Shown: positions 53,313 to 62,287, counted from the stretch's first letter. The stretch: DNA of 64,000 nucleotides from Paenibacillus tarimensis (GCF_021532315.1 NZ_JAKGAO010000004.1:434001-498000); one strand, 5' to 3'. Translations and numbers: made by a program. Notes: generated by a model from the sequence alone, not told the origin.

Positions 53313-54592
53313 GCAGCATAAGGGATCGGATGAACAAGCTGCGAGGACTGACGGGGGACAATGGACCAGTGGAGCAGAGGGAAGAAGCTGTTCCATTGGT
53401 ACTAGCTGATGAAGCTGAGGAGCTCAGCAGCAGCTGGGAGCCGCTCGGAGTCCGCATGCTTCAGAATGACTGGGGCAGCTTCCTGATAAGGCGCAGGGTT
53501 TATCCGCTGCCCTACCGCCACGGTCATCATCAGCTGTCTGACCTGCATCTGTATGCGCCAGGGCTTAATGCCTTCCACCCTGGGCAGCCGGCTATCTCAG
53601 CCGGACAGATTCTGTTCCTTGACCTGGAGACAACAGGACTTGGTGTCGGAACCGGCAATGTACCCTTCATGACAGGCATTGCTTATGTGGAGGAGGAGCG
53701 CTTTGTCATTGAACAGTTGCTCATCCGTCATCCGGCGGAAGAGCGGGCGATGCTGGCTCACCTGAAACAGCGTGTCGAGCGGCATTCGTACCTGGCAACC
53801 TATAACGGCAAAACCTTCGACTGGCCTGTGCTGGCAGGACGGTATATCATGAACGGCTTGGGACGCGCCATGGCTGATCCGAAGCATCTGGACTTCCTCC
53901 ATCCATCGAGAAGCATCTGGCGCAATACGCTGGCTTCCTGCCGGCTCAGTCATGTGGAGGAGGAGCGCTTAGGGATATTCCGTGTCAACGATCTGCCTGG
54001 CTCAGAGGCGCCCGCCCGTTATTTCCGGTTTCTGTCCGACAATGATCCCGGGCCGCTGGCTGAGGTATTCACCCATAATGAGCTGGATATGCTGGCGCTG
54101 GCATGCCTGGCTGTCCGCTTCGGCCTGCTGCTCGGCGGCGGGCTCGGAACTGCGCTGGAATATCCGGAAGGGTCTGAGGAGCTGCTCCGTACCGGTCTGT
54201 GGCTGGAACGAATGGGAATGCAGGAAGAAGCGGAGCGGCTGTATGACAGGCTGATTCACACGGACCCGTCACCATCCTGGTGTCTACCGCTGGCAGCACG
54301 GGACAAGAAATGTGGAAATTGGCAGCGTGCTGTGCTATTGTGGCAGAAGGCCGCTAACAGCGCCGAACAATCGCAGCTGCCGGTCAATGATGCACATATT
54401 GAACTGGCCATGTACTTCGAACACCGATCCAAGGATTATGAACGGGCGCTTCATTATACGGAGCATGCGCTTGAGCTTGCGATGAAGCGGCTCAGCCTGT
54501 ACCGCAACGATCCGAAGCGGCGCTCGGAGGTCGATGCAATCCGCAAGCGGATAGAACGGCTGCGCAGAAAAGCCGGGAGGTATCATGCATGA
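53309..54592 (+). CDS. mrfB: MrfB (YprB) DEDD exonuclease with TPR-like tail
   Basis: 427 residues. RNase H-like exonuclease core: FLDLETTGLG (D-x-E), YNGKTFDWPVL, and NELDMLALACL as the distal Asp. After about 290 a helical repeat region (LWLERMGMQEEAERLYDR, ALHYTEHALELA) resembles TPRs. The two genes overlap by four bases, and the protein is the partner of MrfA. An N-terminal 95-residue segment precedes the nuclease. Confidence 0.93.
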   Translation: MSSIRDRMNKLRGLTGDNGPVEQREEAVPLVLADEAEELSSSWEPLGVRMLQNDWGSFLIRRRVYPLPYRHGHHQLSDLHLYAPGLNAFHPGQPAISAGQILFLDLETTGLGVGTGNVPFMTGIAYVEEERFVIEQLLIRHPAEERAMLAHLKQRVERHSYLATYNGKTFDWPVLAGRYIMNGLGRAMADPKHLDFLHPSRSIWRNTLASCRLSHVEEERLGIFRVNDLPGSEAPARYFRFLSDNDPGPLAEVFTHNELDMLALACLAVRFGLLLGGGLGTALEYPEGSEELLRTGLWLERMGMQEEAERLYDRLIHTDPSPSWCLPLAARDKKCGNWQRAVLLWQKAANSAEQSQLPVNDAHIELAMYFEHRSKDYERALHYTEHALELAMKRLSLYRNDPKRRSEVDAIRKRIERLRRKAGRYHA

Positions 54593-55674
54593 AAGAAATT
54601 CGTTTTGCCATGATCGGATTTGGCAATATAGCCAAAACACATATGACTGCGCTGCGGGCGCTGCCTATTGTGAAGCAGCTGCCTGCAGTACCAGTGCTGG
54701 ACACGCTTGTTACCCGCTCGCCTGAGCGGCATGCGGCCCAAGCAGCCGCAATCGGTTTCCGGAATGTAACGGACTCCATCATGGAGGCTGCTGCCGACCC
54801 TCAGGTTGATGTCTTCGATATCTGCACACCGAATGCTCGGCATTTGGAGGATGCTGAAGCGGCGGTGAGCCATCTTAAAGGCATTTACTGCGAGAAGCCT
54901 CTCGCAGATACATATGAACGGTCTGCTGCTCTGGTCCAGCTGACTGAAACTCAGCCTCAGCTGCCCTACCAGCTGGCCTTCACTTTCCGGTATCACCCTG
55001 CCGTCATGCGTATTCGTTCGCTTGTTCACGAAGGCGTGCTCGGTGACATCCTGCAGTGCAAGATATCGTACCGCAGATCCGGTTACCTGAACCCGGAGCG
55101 GCCGGTGAGCTGGCGTCTCGAAAGCGGGATGTCGGGCGGCGGTGCGATAACGGATCTCGGTGTACATGTGCTCGATATGATCCGGCACTGGTTTGGCGAT
55201 TTCGCAAGCGTAAGCGGGGATGCCCTTACCTTCGTAGGCGAGCGCAAGGCAGCAAGCGGCGAGGGTATGGCTGCAGTTGATGTGGATGACTGGGCGATTA
55301 TGCATTATCAGACGCAATCAGGCGTTCGCGGTATAGCTGAAGTGTCCAGGATCGCCTATGGGTCGGACGCATTTGATATCCAAATCGTCGGCTCTAAAGG
55401 CAGCATCACTTGTGATCTGGAGCGGCAAGCTGTTCCGGCTGTTCACCTGCTAAGCGGGTATACACCGGCATTGCCGGTTCCCGAAACGCTTGCTCTGCTG
55501 CCGGATGAGAAAGCTACGATGGGCTTTGCGGTTGACACACATTTTGCGGCCCTGCATCACTATGTACTGAGTTGTGCCGGTGAAATTCGCTATGCAGATC
55601 TTGTTCCTACCCTGCAGGATGGTCTTGCTGTTGAATACTGGATCGATCAGGTGCTGAAGGGGCGGGATCGCTGA
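54589..55674 (+). CDS. Gfo/Idh/MocA family oxidoreductase
   Basis: 361 residues. NAD(P)-binding IGFGNIAKTH at the N-terminus, CEKPLADTYE (the EKP motif), and GGGAITDLGVHVLDMIRHW (catalytic Asp and His pair) are all present. These enzymes oxidise or reduce sugars and inositols; substrate unknown. Starts inside the mrfB stop (ATGA), so it is translated with the repair genes though no functional link is evident. Confidence 0.9.
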   Translation: MKEIRFAMIGFGNIAKTHMTALRALPIVKQLPAVPVLDTLVTRSPERHAAQAAAIGFRNVTDSIMEAAADPQVDVFDICTPNARHLEDAEAAVSHLKGIYCEKPLADTYERSAALVQLTETQPQLPYQLAFTFRYHPAVMRIRSLVHEGVLGDILQCKISYRRSGYLNPERPVSWRLESGMSGGGAITDLGVHVLDMIRHWFGDFASVSGDALTFVGERKAASGEGMAAVDVDDWAIMHYQTQSGVRGIAEVSRIAYGSDAFDIQIVGSKGSITCDLERQAVPAVHLLSGYTPALPVPETLALLPDEKATMGFAVDTHFAALHHYVLSCAGEIRYADLVPTLQDGLAVEYWIDQVLKGRDR

Positions 55675-56504
55675 TGGCTGCTTACAGCTCGGAACAGACA
55701 CAGACAGCGCTGCCTCAGGGGCTGCTGATTGATCTGGACGGAACCTTGTTTCACGGGTCCGTAATGATTGACGGGGCGGACCGGCTCATCCGGCTGCTGA
55801 AGGAGCTCGAGCTGCCTTATCTGTTCGTCACCAATAACTCCTCGGCTTCACCTGAGACCGTAGCGGAACGGATGCAGGCAATGGGTATTCCGGCTGAACC
55901 AGAAGACGTATGTACCAGTGCCCAAGGGGCGGCGGCATATATTGCGGGTGAGAAGCCAGGTGCCAAGGTAGCTGTTATAGGCGAAGAAGGGCTGCTTGAA
56001 GCTGTGCGGGGAGCAGGTCTTAACGTCGTTTACCAGAACCCGGATTATGTCCTGCAGGGCATCGACCGGGGGCTGACTTATGATAAGGTGGCGGAAGCCG
56101 TGAGGCTCATAAGGGGAGGTGCCGGTTCGATTATGACGAATCCGGATCTGCTGCTGCCTTCTGAAGGCGGCGTTATCCCTGGAGCAGGTTCAATCGGTGC
56201 GATGATCCAAGCAGCTTCCGGTGTCCAACCTGTTGTGATCGGTAAGCCTTCTCCAATATTAATGAATGTCGCGCTGGAGCGTTTGGGAATCGGGGCGGAG
56301 AGAGCACTTGTTATCGGTGATAATCTGGCAACTGACATCGCAGCCGGAAATAACGCGGGCTGCCGCTCGCTGCTGGTCATGACTGGGATTACGAATAAAG
56401 ACAATTACGAGGCACTTCGCCTGCAGGCGGGTGCAGAGCCGGATCAAATCTGCGAGGATCTTAATGAACTAATTTCGTATATATCAGCCATGTTCAGGAA
56501 ATGA
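55674..56504 (+). CDS. HAD-IIA phosphatase, YutF/NagD-like
   Basis: 276 residues. IDLDGTLFHG (motif I), VTNNSS (motif II), VIGKPSP (Lys) and VIGDNLATDIAAG (motif IV), with a C2 cap between (about 90-190). Matches the YutF/TIGR01457 group of Bacilli, small phosphatases for sugar phosphates or nucleotides. ATG overlaps the preceding stop by one base. Confidence 0.9.
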   Translation: MAAYSSEQTQTALPQGLLIDLDGTLFHGSVMIDGADRLIRLLKELELPYLFVTNNSSASPETVAERMQAMGIPAEPEDVCTSAQGAAAYIAGEKPGAKVAVIGEEGLLEAVRGAGLNVVYQNPDYVLQGIDRGLTYDKVAEAVRLIRGGAGSIMTNPDLLLPSEGGVIPGAGSIGAMIQAASGVQPVVIGKPSPILMNVALERLGIGAERALVIGDNLATDIAAGNNAGCRSLLVMTGITNKDNYEALRLQAGAEPDQICEDLNELISYISAMFRK

Positions 56505-56556
56505 GTATAGATACTAACAACTACACGATACGGTCAGAGAGAAAGAGGTTGATCCC

Positions 56557-57375
56557 ATGCCGGAATGGCCGGAGATGGAGACGTACCGCCGTCTGCTGTC
56601 AGAGAAAATAGCGGGGGCCCGGATTACGGGAGCAGAAGTAACAAGAATTAAATCAGTCAACGTGGATGAGCAGCAGTTCGCAGCAGGCACTGTCGGTAGC
56701 ATTGTCTTATATGTCGAACAGCGGGGCAAGCATCTAGTTTTTCACCTGGATAACGGAAACCGTCTGCTGCTGCATCTGATGCTGGGCGGGCTGCTTTACT
56801 GGAGTGTGGATGAAGAGGATAAGCCGGACAGAAGTGTGCAGGTGGCCTTGCGATTTGCGACTGGCACCCTGCATTTCATAGGTCTGAGACTGGGCTATCT
56901 GCATTTGCTCACGGCAAAAGAAACCAACAAGAAGCTGGCTGAGCTTGGTCCGGAGCCTTTTGACAAACGAATGGACGAGCAGCTGTTCAGAACCCGGTTT
57001 GCCAAGAAGAAGGGGAAGATCAAGACAGCATTGGTCGATCAGTCGGTGATAGCGGGTATTGGCAACTGTTATGCAGATGAAATGGCCTTCAAAGCTGGGA
57101 TCCGGCCCGACCGGCCAATCCCGGATATATCGGAAGAAGAGTGGAAGAAGCTGTACGATGCCATGAAGGAAGTGCTCTATAATGCGGCCCGTCTCGGCGG
57201 ATACATGGAGATGCCTCTGTTCAAGGGCGACACCCTCACGGGCGGATATAACGCAAACTGCCTCGTCTATGACCGGGAAGGGGAGCCATGCCACGTATGC
57301 GGTACACCAATTGTGAAGGAAGAGCTCTCGTCCCGCAAAGTTTTCTACTGCCCCAGCTGCCAGCAGAAAGGGTGA
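56557..57375 (+). CDS. Fpg/Nei family DNA glycosylase
   Basis: 272 residues; removes oxidised bases and nicks the abasic site. Starts MPEWPEMETY, so the catalytic P2 and E3 are present, although the canonical start is MPELPEVE. QRGKHLVFHL supplies the conserved Lys, GIGNCYADE the helix-two-turn-helix, and CHVCG ... CPSC the zinc finger. The deviations suggest an Nei-like or paralogous branch rather than classic MutM. Seven bases before the endonuclease IV gene. Confidence 0.9.
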   Translation: MPEWPEMETYRRLLSEKIAGARITGAEVTRIKSVNVDEQQFAAGTVGSIVLYVEQRGKHLVFHLDNGNRLLLHLMLGGLLYWSVDEEDKPDRSVQVALRFATGTLHFIGLRLGYLHLLTAKETNKKLAELGPEPFDKRMDEQLFRTRFAKKKGKIKTALVDQSVIAGIGNCYADEMAFKAGIRPDRPIPDISEEEWKKLYDAMKEVLYNAARLGGYMEMPLFKGDTLTGGYNANCLVYDREGEPCHVCGTPIVKEELSSRKVFYCPSCQQKG

Positions 57376-57382
57376 TGGACAG

Positions 57383-58228
57383 GTGCAGGTACGGATTGGC
57401 AGCCACGTCAGCATCAAGCGCGGGTTTAAGGGCGCTGCAGAAGAAGCTAGAGGGCTTGGCGGTCTTGCTTACCAGTATTTCCCCAAGAATCCCCGGTCAC
57501 TCGGCGTGAAGGAGCTTGACCGCAGGGAAGCGGAGCGCTGCGCGTCTTACTGCAGGGAGAACGGAATTGCTTCTATTGCCCACTCGCCTTACCCTGTCAA
57601 TCTGGCATTTGCGCCAGGCTCGGATCATGCGCAGCGGACTGCAGTATCGCTGCTGAATGATCTTGAAATTGCAGAAGCCTGCGGTTCGCTGGGAACGGTC
57701 GTACATTTTGGCATCTACAAAGGCCCGGATATTCTTGAGGGATACCGGCATATCATCGCGTCGCTGGATCGCGTGCTGAAGGAATGGACAGGCGCTGCCA
57801 AGCTTCTGATCGAGAATCAGGCCGGTGACCATGCGCCGATGGGTACAACTTTCGACGAGCTGGTACAGATCCGCAGTCTTAGCCGTTATCCGGAGAAAAT
57901 CGGTTTTTGCCTGGATACCTGTCACCTGTTTGCAAGCGGGGTGTGGAATGAGACCAATGGGGAGTGCTGGATGGAAAAAGCGAGGGAGCTGGAATATTTT
58001 GACCATCTCGCCGCCATTCATCTGAACGACTCCAGGTACGAAAGCGGGTCCCGCCGGGATCGTCATGCGGCTATCGGACAGGGGAGAATCGGGGAGCCGA
58101 ATCTCCGCTGGCTGCTCGCGCAGCCGGAAATCCGCAGTGTACCGCTTATACTGGAGACACCTGAGCCAGAAGGTTATACGCACAGGAAGCAGCTGCTGAA
58201 GGTATCCGATCTGCTCGCCACGGAATAG
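57383..58228 (+). CDS. nfo: endonuclease IV family AP endonuclease
   Basis: 281-residue TIM-barrel zinc nuclease that cuts 5' of abasic sites. IGSHVSIKRG at the N-terminus, AHSPYPVNLA, LIENQAG, GFCLDTCHLFASG, HLNDSRYESGSRRDRHAAIGQGRIG and ILETPEPEGY contain the metal ligands. Start GTG 57383, with AAAGGGTGATGG upstream. Next to an Fpg/Nei glycosylase it can complete base excision in two steps. Confidence 0.93.
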   Translation: MQVRIGSHVSIKRGFKGAAEEARGLGGLAYQYFPKNPRSLGVKELDRREAERCASYCRENGIASIAHSPYPVNLAFAPGSDHAQRTAVSLLNDLEIAEACGSLGTVVHFGIYKGPDILEGYRHIIASLDRVLKEWTGAAKLLIENQAGDHAPMGTTFDELVQIRSLSRYPEKIGFCLDTCHLFASGVWNETNGECWMEKARELEYFDHLAAIHLNDSRYESGSRRDRHAAIGQGRIGEPNLRWLLAQPEIRSVPLILETPEPEGYTHRKQLLKVSDLLATE

Positions 58229-58256
58229 AGCTATGGAGTACTGGAGGGATGAACGG

Positions 58257-58601
58257 ATGATACATATTTACCTGGATGATTACAGGCGCTGTCCGGCAGG
58301 CTTCGTGCTTGCACGGAATGCAGAGGAATGCAAGCTGCTGCTCGATTCTGAAGATGTCGATCTGTTATCGCTGGACTTTGAGCTTGGATACGGAGAGCCG
58401 AACGGCATGGAGGTTGTGCGCCACATCCTGGAGACCGGCAAGTTTCCGCGGCGGATTTATCTGCACACCTCCAGCCCGTCCGGAAGGATGCAGATGTATG
58501 CGGCATTAATGGAGAGGGCGCCCAAGGATGTCCTCCTCGTTAACGGGCCGATGCCTGATTCGCTCGTTGAAGAGATTGGGCGAACAAGCAGCAATAAGTG
58601 A
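58257..58601 (+). CDS. cyclic-phosphate processing receiver-domain protein (cpRec-like)
   Basis: 114-residue stand-alone receiver-like protein. IYLDDYRRCPAGFVLARNAEE, then LLSLDFELGYGEPNGMEVV, IYLHTSSPSGRMQMY: this is the pattern of the cpRec family, a receiver branch proposed for 2',3'-cyclic-phosphate ends. The acid pair and central Asp are kept. Start ATG 58257 has GGAGGGATG upstream. No kinase accompanies it. Role is inferred from family. Confidence 0.7.
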   Translation: MIHIYLDDYRRCPAGFVLARNAEECKLLLDSEDVDLLSLDFELGYGEPNGMEVVRHILETGKFPRRIYLHTSSPSGRMQMYAALMERAPKDVLLVNGPMPDSLVEEIGRTSSNK

Positions 58602-58620
58602 AGGTTGGGGGAACAACACG

Positions 58621-59403
58621 ATGATATCATTATCACAGCTGGTCTTGCAGCGTGACAATAGAGTAATACTGGACGGAGTGAATCTCCAGGTTAATAAAGG
58701 CGAGCATTGGGTGATTCTCGGCAGGAACGGATCGGGCAAAACAACCATTCTGGAGATGATCACCGGGTATCTGTTTCCAACCTCGGGTACAGTGGATGTG
58801 CTTGGGCAGCGGTACGGACGTGTTGATGTACGGGAGGTAAGGAAGCGAATCGGTTACATCAGCCAATCCGTCATTGAGAAGATGTCATTAAGCGATCCCG
58901 TGTGGGAAATTGTCGCAACAGGCGAGTATGCTTTTCTCCGCTTCTATCAGGAGATCGATCCGGCGGTCATCCGCAAGGCGAAGGCTATGCTTGAGGATTT
59001 TGGAATCGGCCACTTAAGCAGCCAGCCGTTCGGAACACTCTCCCAGGGCGAGCGCAAGAAAGCTTTGCTTGCAAGAGCGCTTATGTCTTCTCCGGAGCTG
59101 CTCATTATGGACGAGCCGTGTGCGGGTCTCGATTTGTACGAGCGGGAGAAGCTTTTGAATGATCTGAACAAGCTTGGTAAACGGGATATGACCGTTCTGT
59201 ATGTCACTCACCATATTGAAGAAATCATACCGCTCTTTACTCATGTGGCTTTAGTTCATGATGGCAGCATCGCGGCGGCCGGTCCTAAGCAAGAAGTGCT
59301 GACAGGCGATATATTGGGCTCGGCTTACGAGCTGCCGATTGAAGTGGATTGGGTGCATGACCGGCCATGGATCCGGGTTGCCCCGAAGGGAGATGCAAGC
59401 TGA
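58621..59403 (+). CDS. ABC transporter ATP-binding protein (YlmA-like)
   Basis: 260 residues. Walker A GRNGSGKTT, signature LSQGERKK, Walker B LLIMDEPCAGLD, switch THHIEE. Resembles the YlmA/ModF-type ATPases without an adjacent permease, so it may work alone or with a distant membrane partner. GGTTGGGGGA precedes ATG 58621; longer in-frame starts overlap the previous gene. Its stop overlaps the next start (TGATG). Confidence 0.88.
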   Translation: MISLSQLVLQRDNRVILDGVNLQVNKGEHWVILGRNGSGKTTILEMITGYLFPTSGTVDVLGQRYGRVDVREVRKRIGYISQSVIEKMSLSDPVWEIVATGEYAFLRFYQEIDPAVIRKAKAMLEDFGIGHLSSQPFGTLSQGERKKALLARALMSSPELLIMDEPCAGLDLYEREKLLNDLNKLGKRDMTVLYVTHHIEEIIPLFTHVALVHDGSIAAAGPKQEVLTGDILGSAYELPIEVDWVHDRPWIRVAPKGDAS

Positions 59404-60419
59404 TGCGTTGGCTGTGCACGGCGAATCGCGGATTTGCAAACTACGCACTGGAGGAGCTGCGGCGGCTGGTTGATGTAACAGCCGTGAAGCAGATTGCTGC
59501 AGGTGAAATATTTACCATTGAGACAGACCTGGAACGCGAAGCAATGCTGGACGCCGTTCAGGCCAAAGAACCGATCTTCCTCCGTCATATCCAGCCTATT
59601 GACCGAACAGTCGCCATCCAGGGGAATACGGATGACCTGAATCATCTCTCCGAGCTGGTACGCAACGCCAAGCCGGTGTTCAGCGGCAAACGGACGGCGG
59701 TTCATATCCGGCGAAGCGAGTCGAGCCCTTATCATTATTCCGCTTCGGATACCAAGGCTGTTCTGGATGCCGTGTTGGATGAGCTGGACAGCGAGCCTGT
59801 CATGCAGAATCCTGATATTATTCTGTCTATTTATGCTGCCGGTGAGGAACTACTGGCAGGATGGGGAACTCCGATCGAACTCCTGTCTGACTGGCCCGGC
59901 GGGGCTGTTCGTTTTCAGCGGGAGGAAGGCCAGATTTCGCGGGCTAAGTTCAAGCTTCTGGAAGCGGAACGGGCTTTCGGTCTGCATTTGGGAGACTATA
60001 AGGAAGCTCTCGACATCGGAGCGGCTCCGGGCGGCTGGACATCGCTGCTGCTTGAGCGCGGTTGTGCGGTTACGGCTGTTGATCCTGCGGATCTGCATCC
60101 CTCCCTGCTGGATCATCCAAGGCTTGCCTATTTCAAGAAGAATGCCGGTGAAGTCAAGTTTCGGCCAGACACATTCGATCTTCTGGTGTGTGATATGAGT
60201 TGGAGTCCGATGTTAATGGTGAAGCTGGTTCTGGATTTGCGGGACTCCCTTGAACGCGGCGGTGCGGCCATCATAACGATTAAGTTGATGCACCGAAAGC
60301 CGCTGCAGACGATTCGGGATGTTATCCGGAAGCTGGAGGAATCGTCCTTCAAGCTTCGCAAGGCCAAGCAACTGTTTCACAATAGAGATGAGATTACGTT
60401 ATACTTGAACAAGATATAG
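59403..60419 (+). CDS. RlmM-like SAM-dependent methyltransferase with THUMP region
   Basis: 338 residues. An N-terminal THUMP-like region (RWLCTANRGFANYALEELRR ... RTAVHIRRSES) is followed by an FtsJ-like fold: DIGAAPGGWTSLLL (SAM), VDPADL, VCDMSW (catalytic Asp) and TIKLM (Lys). This is the layout of RlmM, the 23S rRNA ribose methyltransferase. An rRNA target is inferred. Last gene before the 60451 terminator. Confidence 0.82.
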   Translation: MRWLCTANRGFANYALEELRRLVDVTAVKQIAAGEIFTIETDLEREAMLDAVQAKEPIFLRHIQPIDRTVAIQGNTDDLNHLSELVRNAKPVFSGKRTAVHIRRSESSPYHYSASDTKAVLDAVLDELDSEPVMQNPDIILSIYAAGEELLAGWGTPIELLSDWPGGAVRFQREEGQISRAKFKLLEAERAFGLHLGDYKEALDIGAAPGGWTSLLLERGCAVTAVDPADLHPSLLDHPRLAYFKKNAGEVKFRPDTFDLLVCDMSWSPMLMVKLVLDLRDSLERGGAAIITIKLMHRKPLQTIRDVIRKLEESSFKLRKAKQLFHNRDEITLYLNKI

Positions 60420-60450
60420 AATAAGTTACAGCAACACCATTCGGGAAAGC

Positions 60451-60489
60451 ATCCCGGTTTGATGCCCAGGCATCAGACCGGGATTTTTT
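60451..60489 (+). terminator. terminator of the mrfA-to-RlmM-like run
   Basis: 16-bp stem (60451-60466 with 60469-60484, one wobble) followed by TTTTTT; ATCCCGG/CCGGGAT at the base. Confidence 0.9.
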
Positions 60490-60534
60490 GTGGTTACGTC
60501 TGATATTGTTATGAAGGTCCAGGAGGAGAATAGT

Positions 60535-62193
60535 ATGGAAATGTTCAACAGAGGTTTGAGTGCCGGCATCGAATCAGGAGACATTATAGCGGAGCGGTAT
60601 GAAATACAAGCCCTCGTAGGCCAGGGGGGTATGGGGGCGGTATACGCAGCGGCTGATCTCAGGCTGGGCGGCAAAAAACGGGCTTTAAAACTGCTGCCCA
60701 CGTCAAGCGGAGCAGGAGAAAATGCTGAAGCTGAAGTAGCCGTGTTGATGCGGATCAATCATCCGCGTCTTCCGCAGATCATTGATTACCTCCCGAGTGA
60801 TACGCTTACCGGAATGCCGGCTGTTCTGGTGATGGACTTCGCAGAGGGAGTAACGTTGGAGGCATATTTCGAACGCAGCGGACGGAGAATGGAGCTCGAC
60901 AGAGCGGTAGATATAGCCTGTCAGCTGTGTACGGCGCTAGATTATCTGCATCTCCAGGACCCTCCCATTATTCACCGGGACATTAAGCCCTCCAACATTA
61001 TGCTGGATTCTACAGGCTTTGTCAGGCTGATCGACTTTGGGATCTCCCGGCTGGTGAAGCATAACCAGCAGCAGGATACAACGAAGCTCGGTACGCCCGG
61101 TTTTGCACCGCCGGAGCAGGGAGGTGACACAGGACAGACTGATGCGCGCAGTGATCTGTACAGCGTAGGAGCGCTTCTTTATTACATGCTTAGCGGAGGC
61201 TGCCTTCCGAATCTGCAAGCCAACGGGCTGGGGGCTGCTGAGCGTCGGCAGCTGTCGCCTGAGCTGCCGGCCGCAGTGCTTGACTTGTTGGACCGGCTGC
61301 TGCAGCATCTGCCCGTCAGACGGCCCTCATCAGCCGCTGAGCTGCAGGCATTACTGATCACGCTTATTGACGGGCATGACAAGCAGGTTACTGTTCGAGG
61401 GCGTATACAATATGAACAGCAGGCATCACCTGTTGTTGGTGTCGTTTCTATGTCTGCGGGATCGGGAGGGACCTATACTGCTATTACTATCGCAAAACTT
61501 CTTGGTGAAGCAGGCCGCCGGACAATCTATATCGAACATCCTGCCCTTGAGCCTGAAGCTTATATGCTGCTGGATGGAAGCCAGAGACAACGCGCAGTAC
61601 AGGGCAGGGACAGATCAAATTTCAGGCCGCTCGATACGAGGTATACAGGCTGGATAGAGGGTGACTGCGGGTTTCAGACGTTATGCCCTGATGCTGGCAG
61701 GGGAGGGTTAGGCCGGTGTTCTGCCATACTGGAGCAGGCGGAGTTGATCAATGGGCAAGTAACGACTTTCGAAGGAGGGGAGCCTTGTACGTCAGTTCTC
61801 GATTTGTCCTCTGCGTGGATGGACCAGGCCGCTTCAGAGTGGCCAGGCAGATGTGATATCCTGTTGATGATAGCAGATCCAAGCATAGCAAGATGGACCC
61901 GCCGGCGGCTGGCGAAGTGGCAGGAGATACGCAGCTTCAGAAGCGTACACAGCAGGGCTACCTACTGGATAGCAAACAAGGATATTGACTTTGCCGGGCG
62001 CAGAGAGTGGCTGTCACTAATGGGAGAACCGCCGCTGGCTGTAATGGAGCTGCTAACTCCCCGGGAATGGATGGAATGGCAGTGGAAGGGCAGATGGGCT
62101 ACCGAGCATCGCAAATGGCATGTCACGCTGGAGAAATCGCTTCGCCCAGTGCTGCAGGCAATTGTTTCTTATCAAGGTGAAGCTCAGCGGTAA
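60535..62193 (+). CDS. Ser/Thr protein kinase fused to a degenerate ParA/MinD-like domain
   Basis: 552 residues from ATG 60535 (AGGAGGAG upstream). Kinase at about 20-280: glycine loop GQGGMGAVY, K52, HRDIKPSN (147-154), DFGIS (167-171), GTPGFAPPE. A linker leads to a second domain (300-550) starting PVVGVVSMSAGSGGTYTAI, laid out like a ParA/CpsD P-loop, but both lysines of the deviant Walker A (KGGxGKT) are replaced, so ATP hydrolysis there is unlikely. No TM or PASTA domain, so cytosolic. Substrates unknown. Alternative: the second domain is a receiver or scaffold only. Confidence 0.8.
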   Translation: MEMFNRGLSAGIESGDIIAERYEIQALVGQGGMGAVYAAADLRLGGKKRALKLLPTSSGAGENAEAEVAVLMRINHPRLPQIIDYLPSDTLTGMPAVLVMDFAEGVTLEAYFERSGRRMELDRAVDIACQLCTALDYLHLQDPPIIHRDIKPSNIMLDSTGFVRLIDFGISRLVKHNQQQDTTKLGTPGFAPPEQGGDTGQTDARSDLYSVGALLYYMLSGGCLPNLQANGLGAAERRQLSPELPAAVLDLLDRLLQHLPVRRPSSAAELQALLITLIDGHDKQVTVRGRIQYEQQASPVVGVVSMSAGSGGTYTAITIAKLLGEAGRRTIYIEHPALEPEAYMLLDGSQRQRAVQGRDRSNFRPLDTRYTGWIEGDCGFQTLCPDAGRGGLGRCSAILEQAELINGQVTTFEGGEPCTSVLDLSSAWMDQAASEWPGRCDILLMIADPSIARWTRRRLAKWQEIRSFRSVHSRATYWIANKDIDFAGRREWLSLMGEPPLAVMELLTPREWMEWQWKGRWATEHRKWHVTLEKSLRPVLQAIVSYQGEAQR

Positions 62194-62278
62194 ATAACAG
62201 TATGTTAACCGTACCGCCTGCTATGGGCAGATTGTTAGCTGGCATCTTGCAGCACCGGGGGATTTTCTGGCTCAGTTA

Positions 62279-62287
62279 TGATACAAT
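62279..62287 (+). promoter_or_regulatory. extended -10 promoter for the ABC-F gene
   Basis: TGATACAAT fits TGN-TANAAT-type extended -10, 60 bases before the ABC-F ATG. No good -35; the leader is short and shows no attenuator. Confidence 0.4.
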
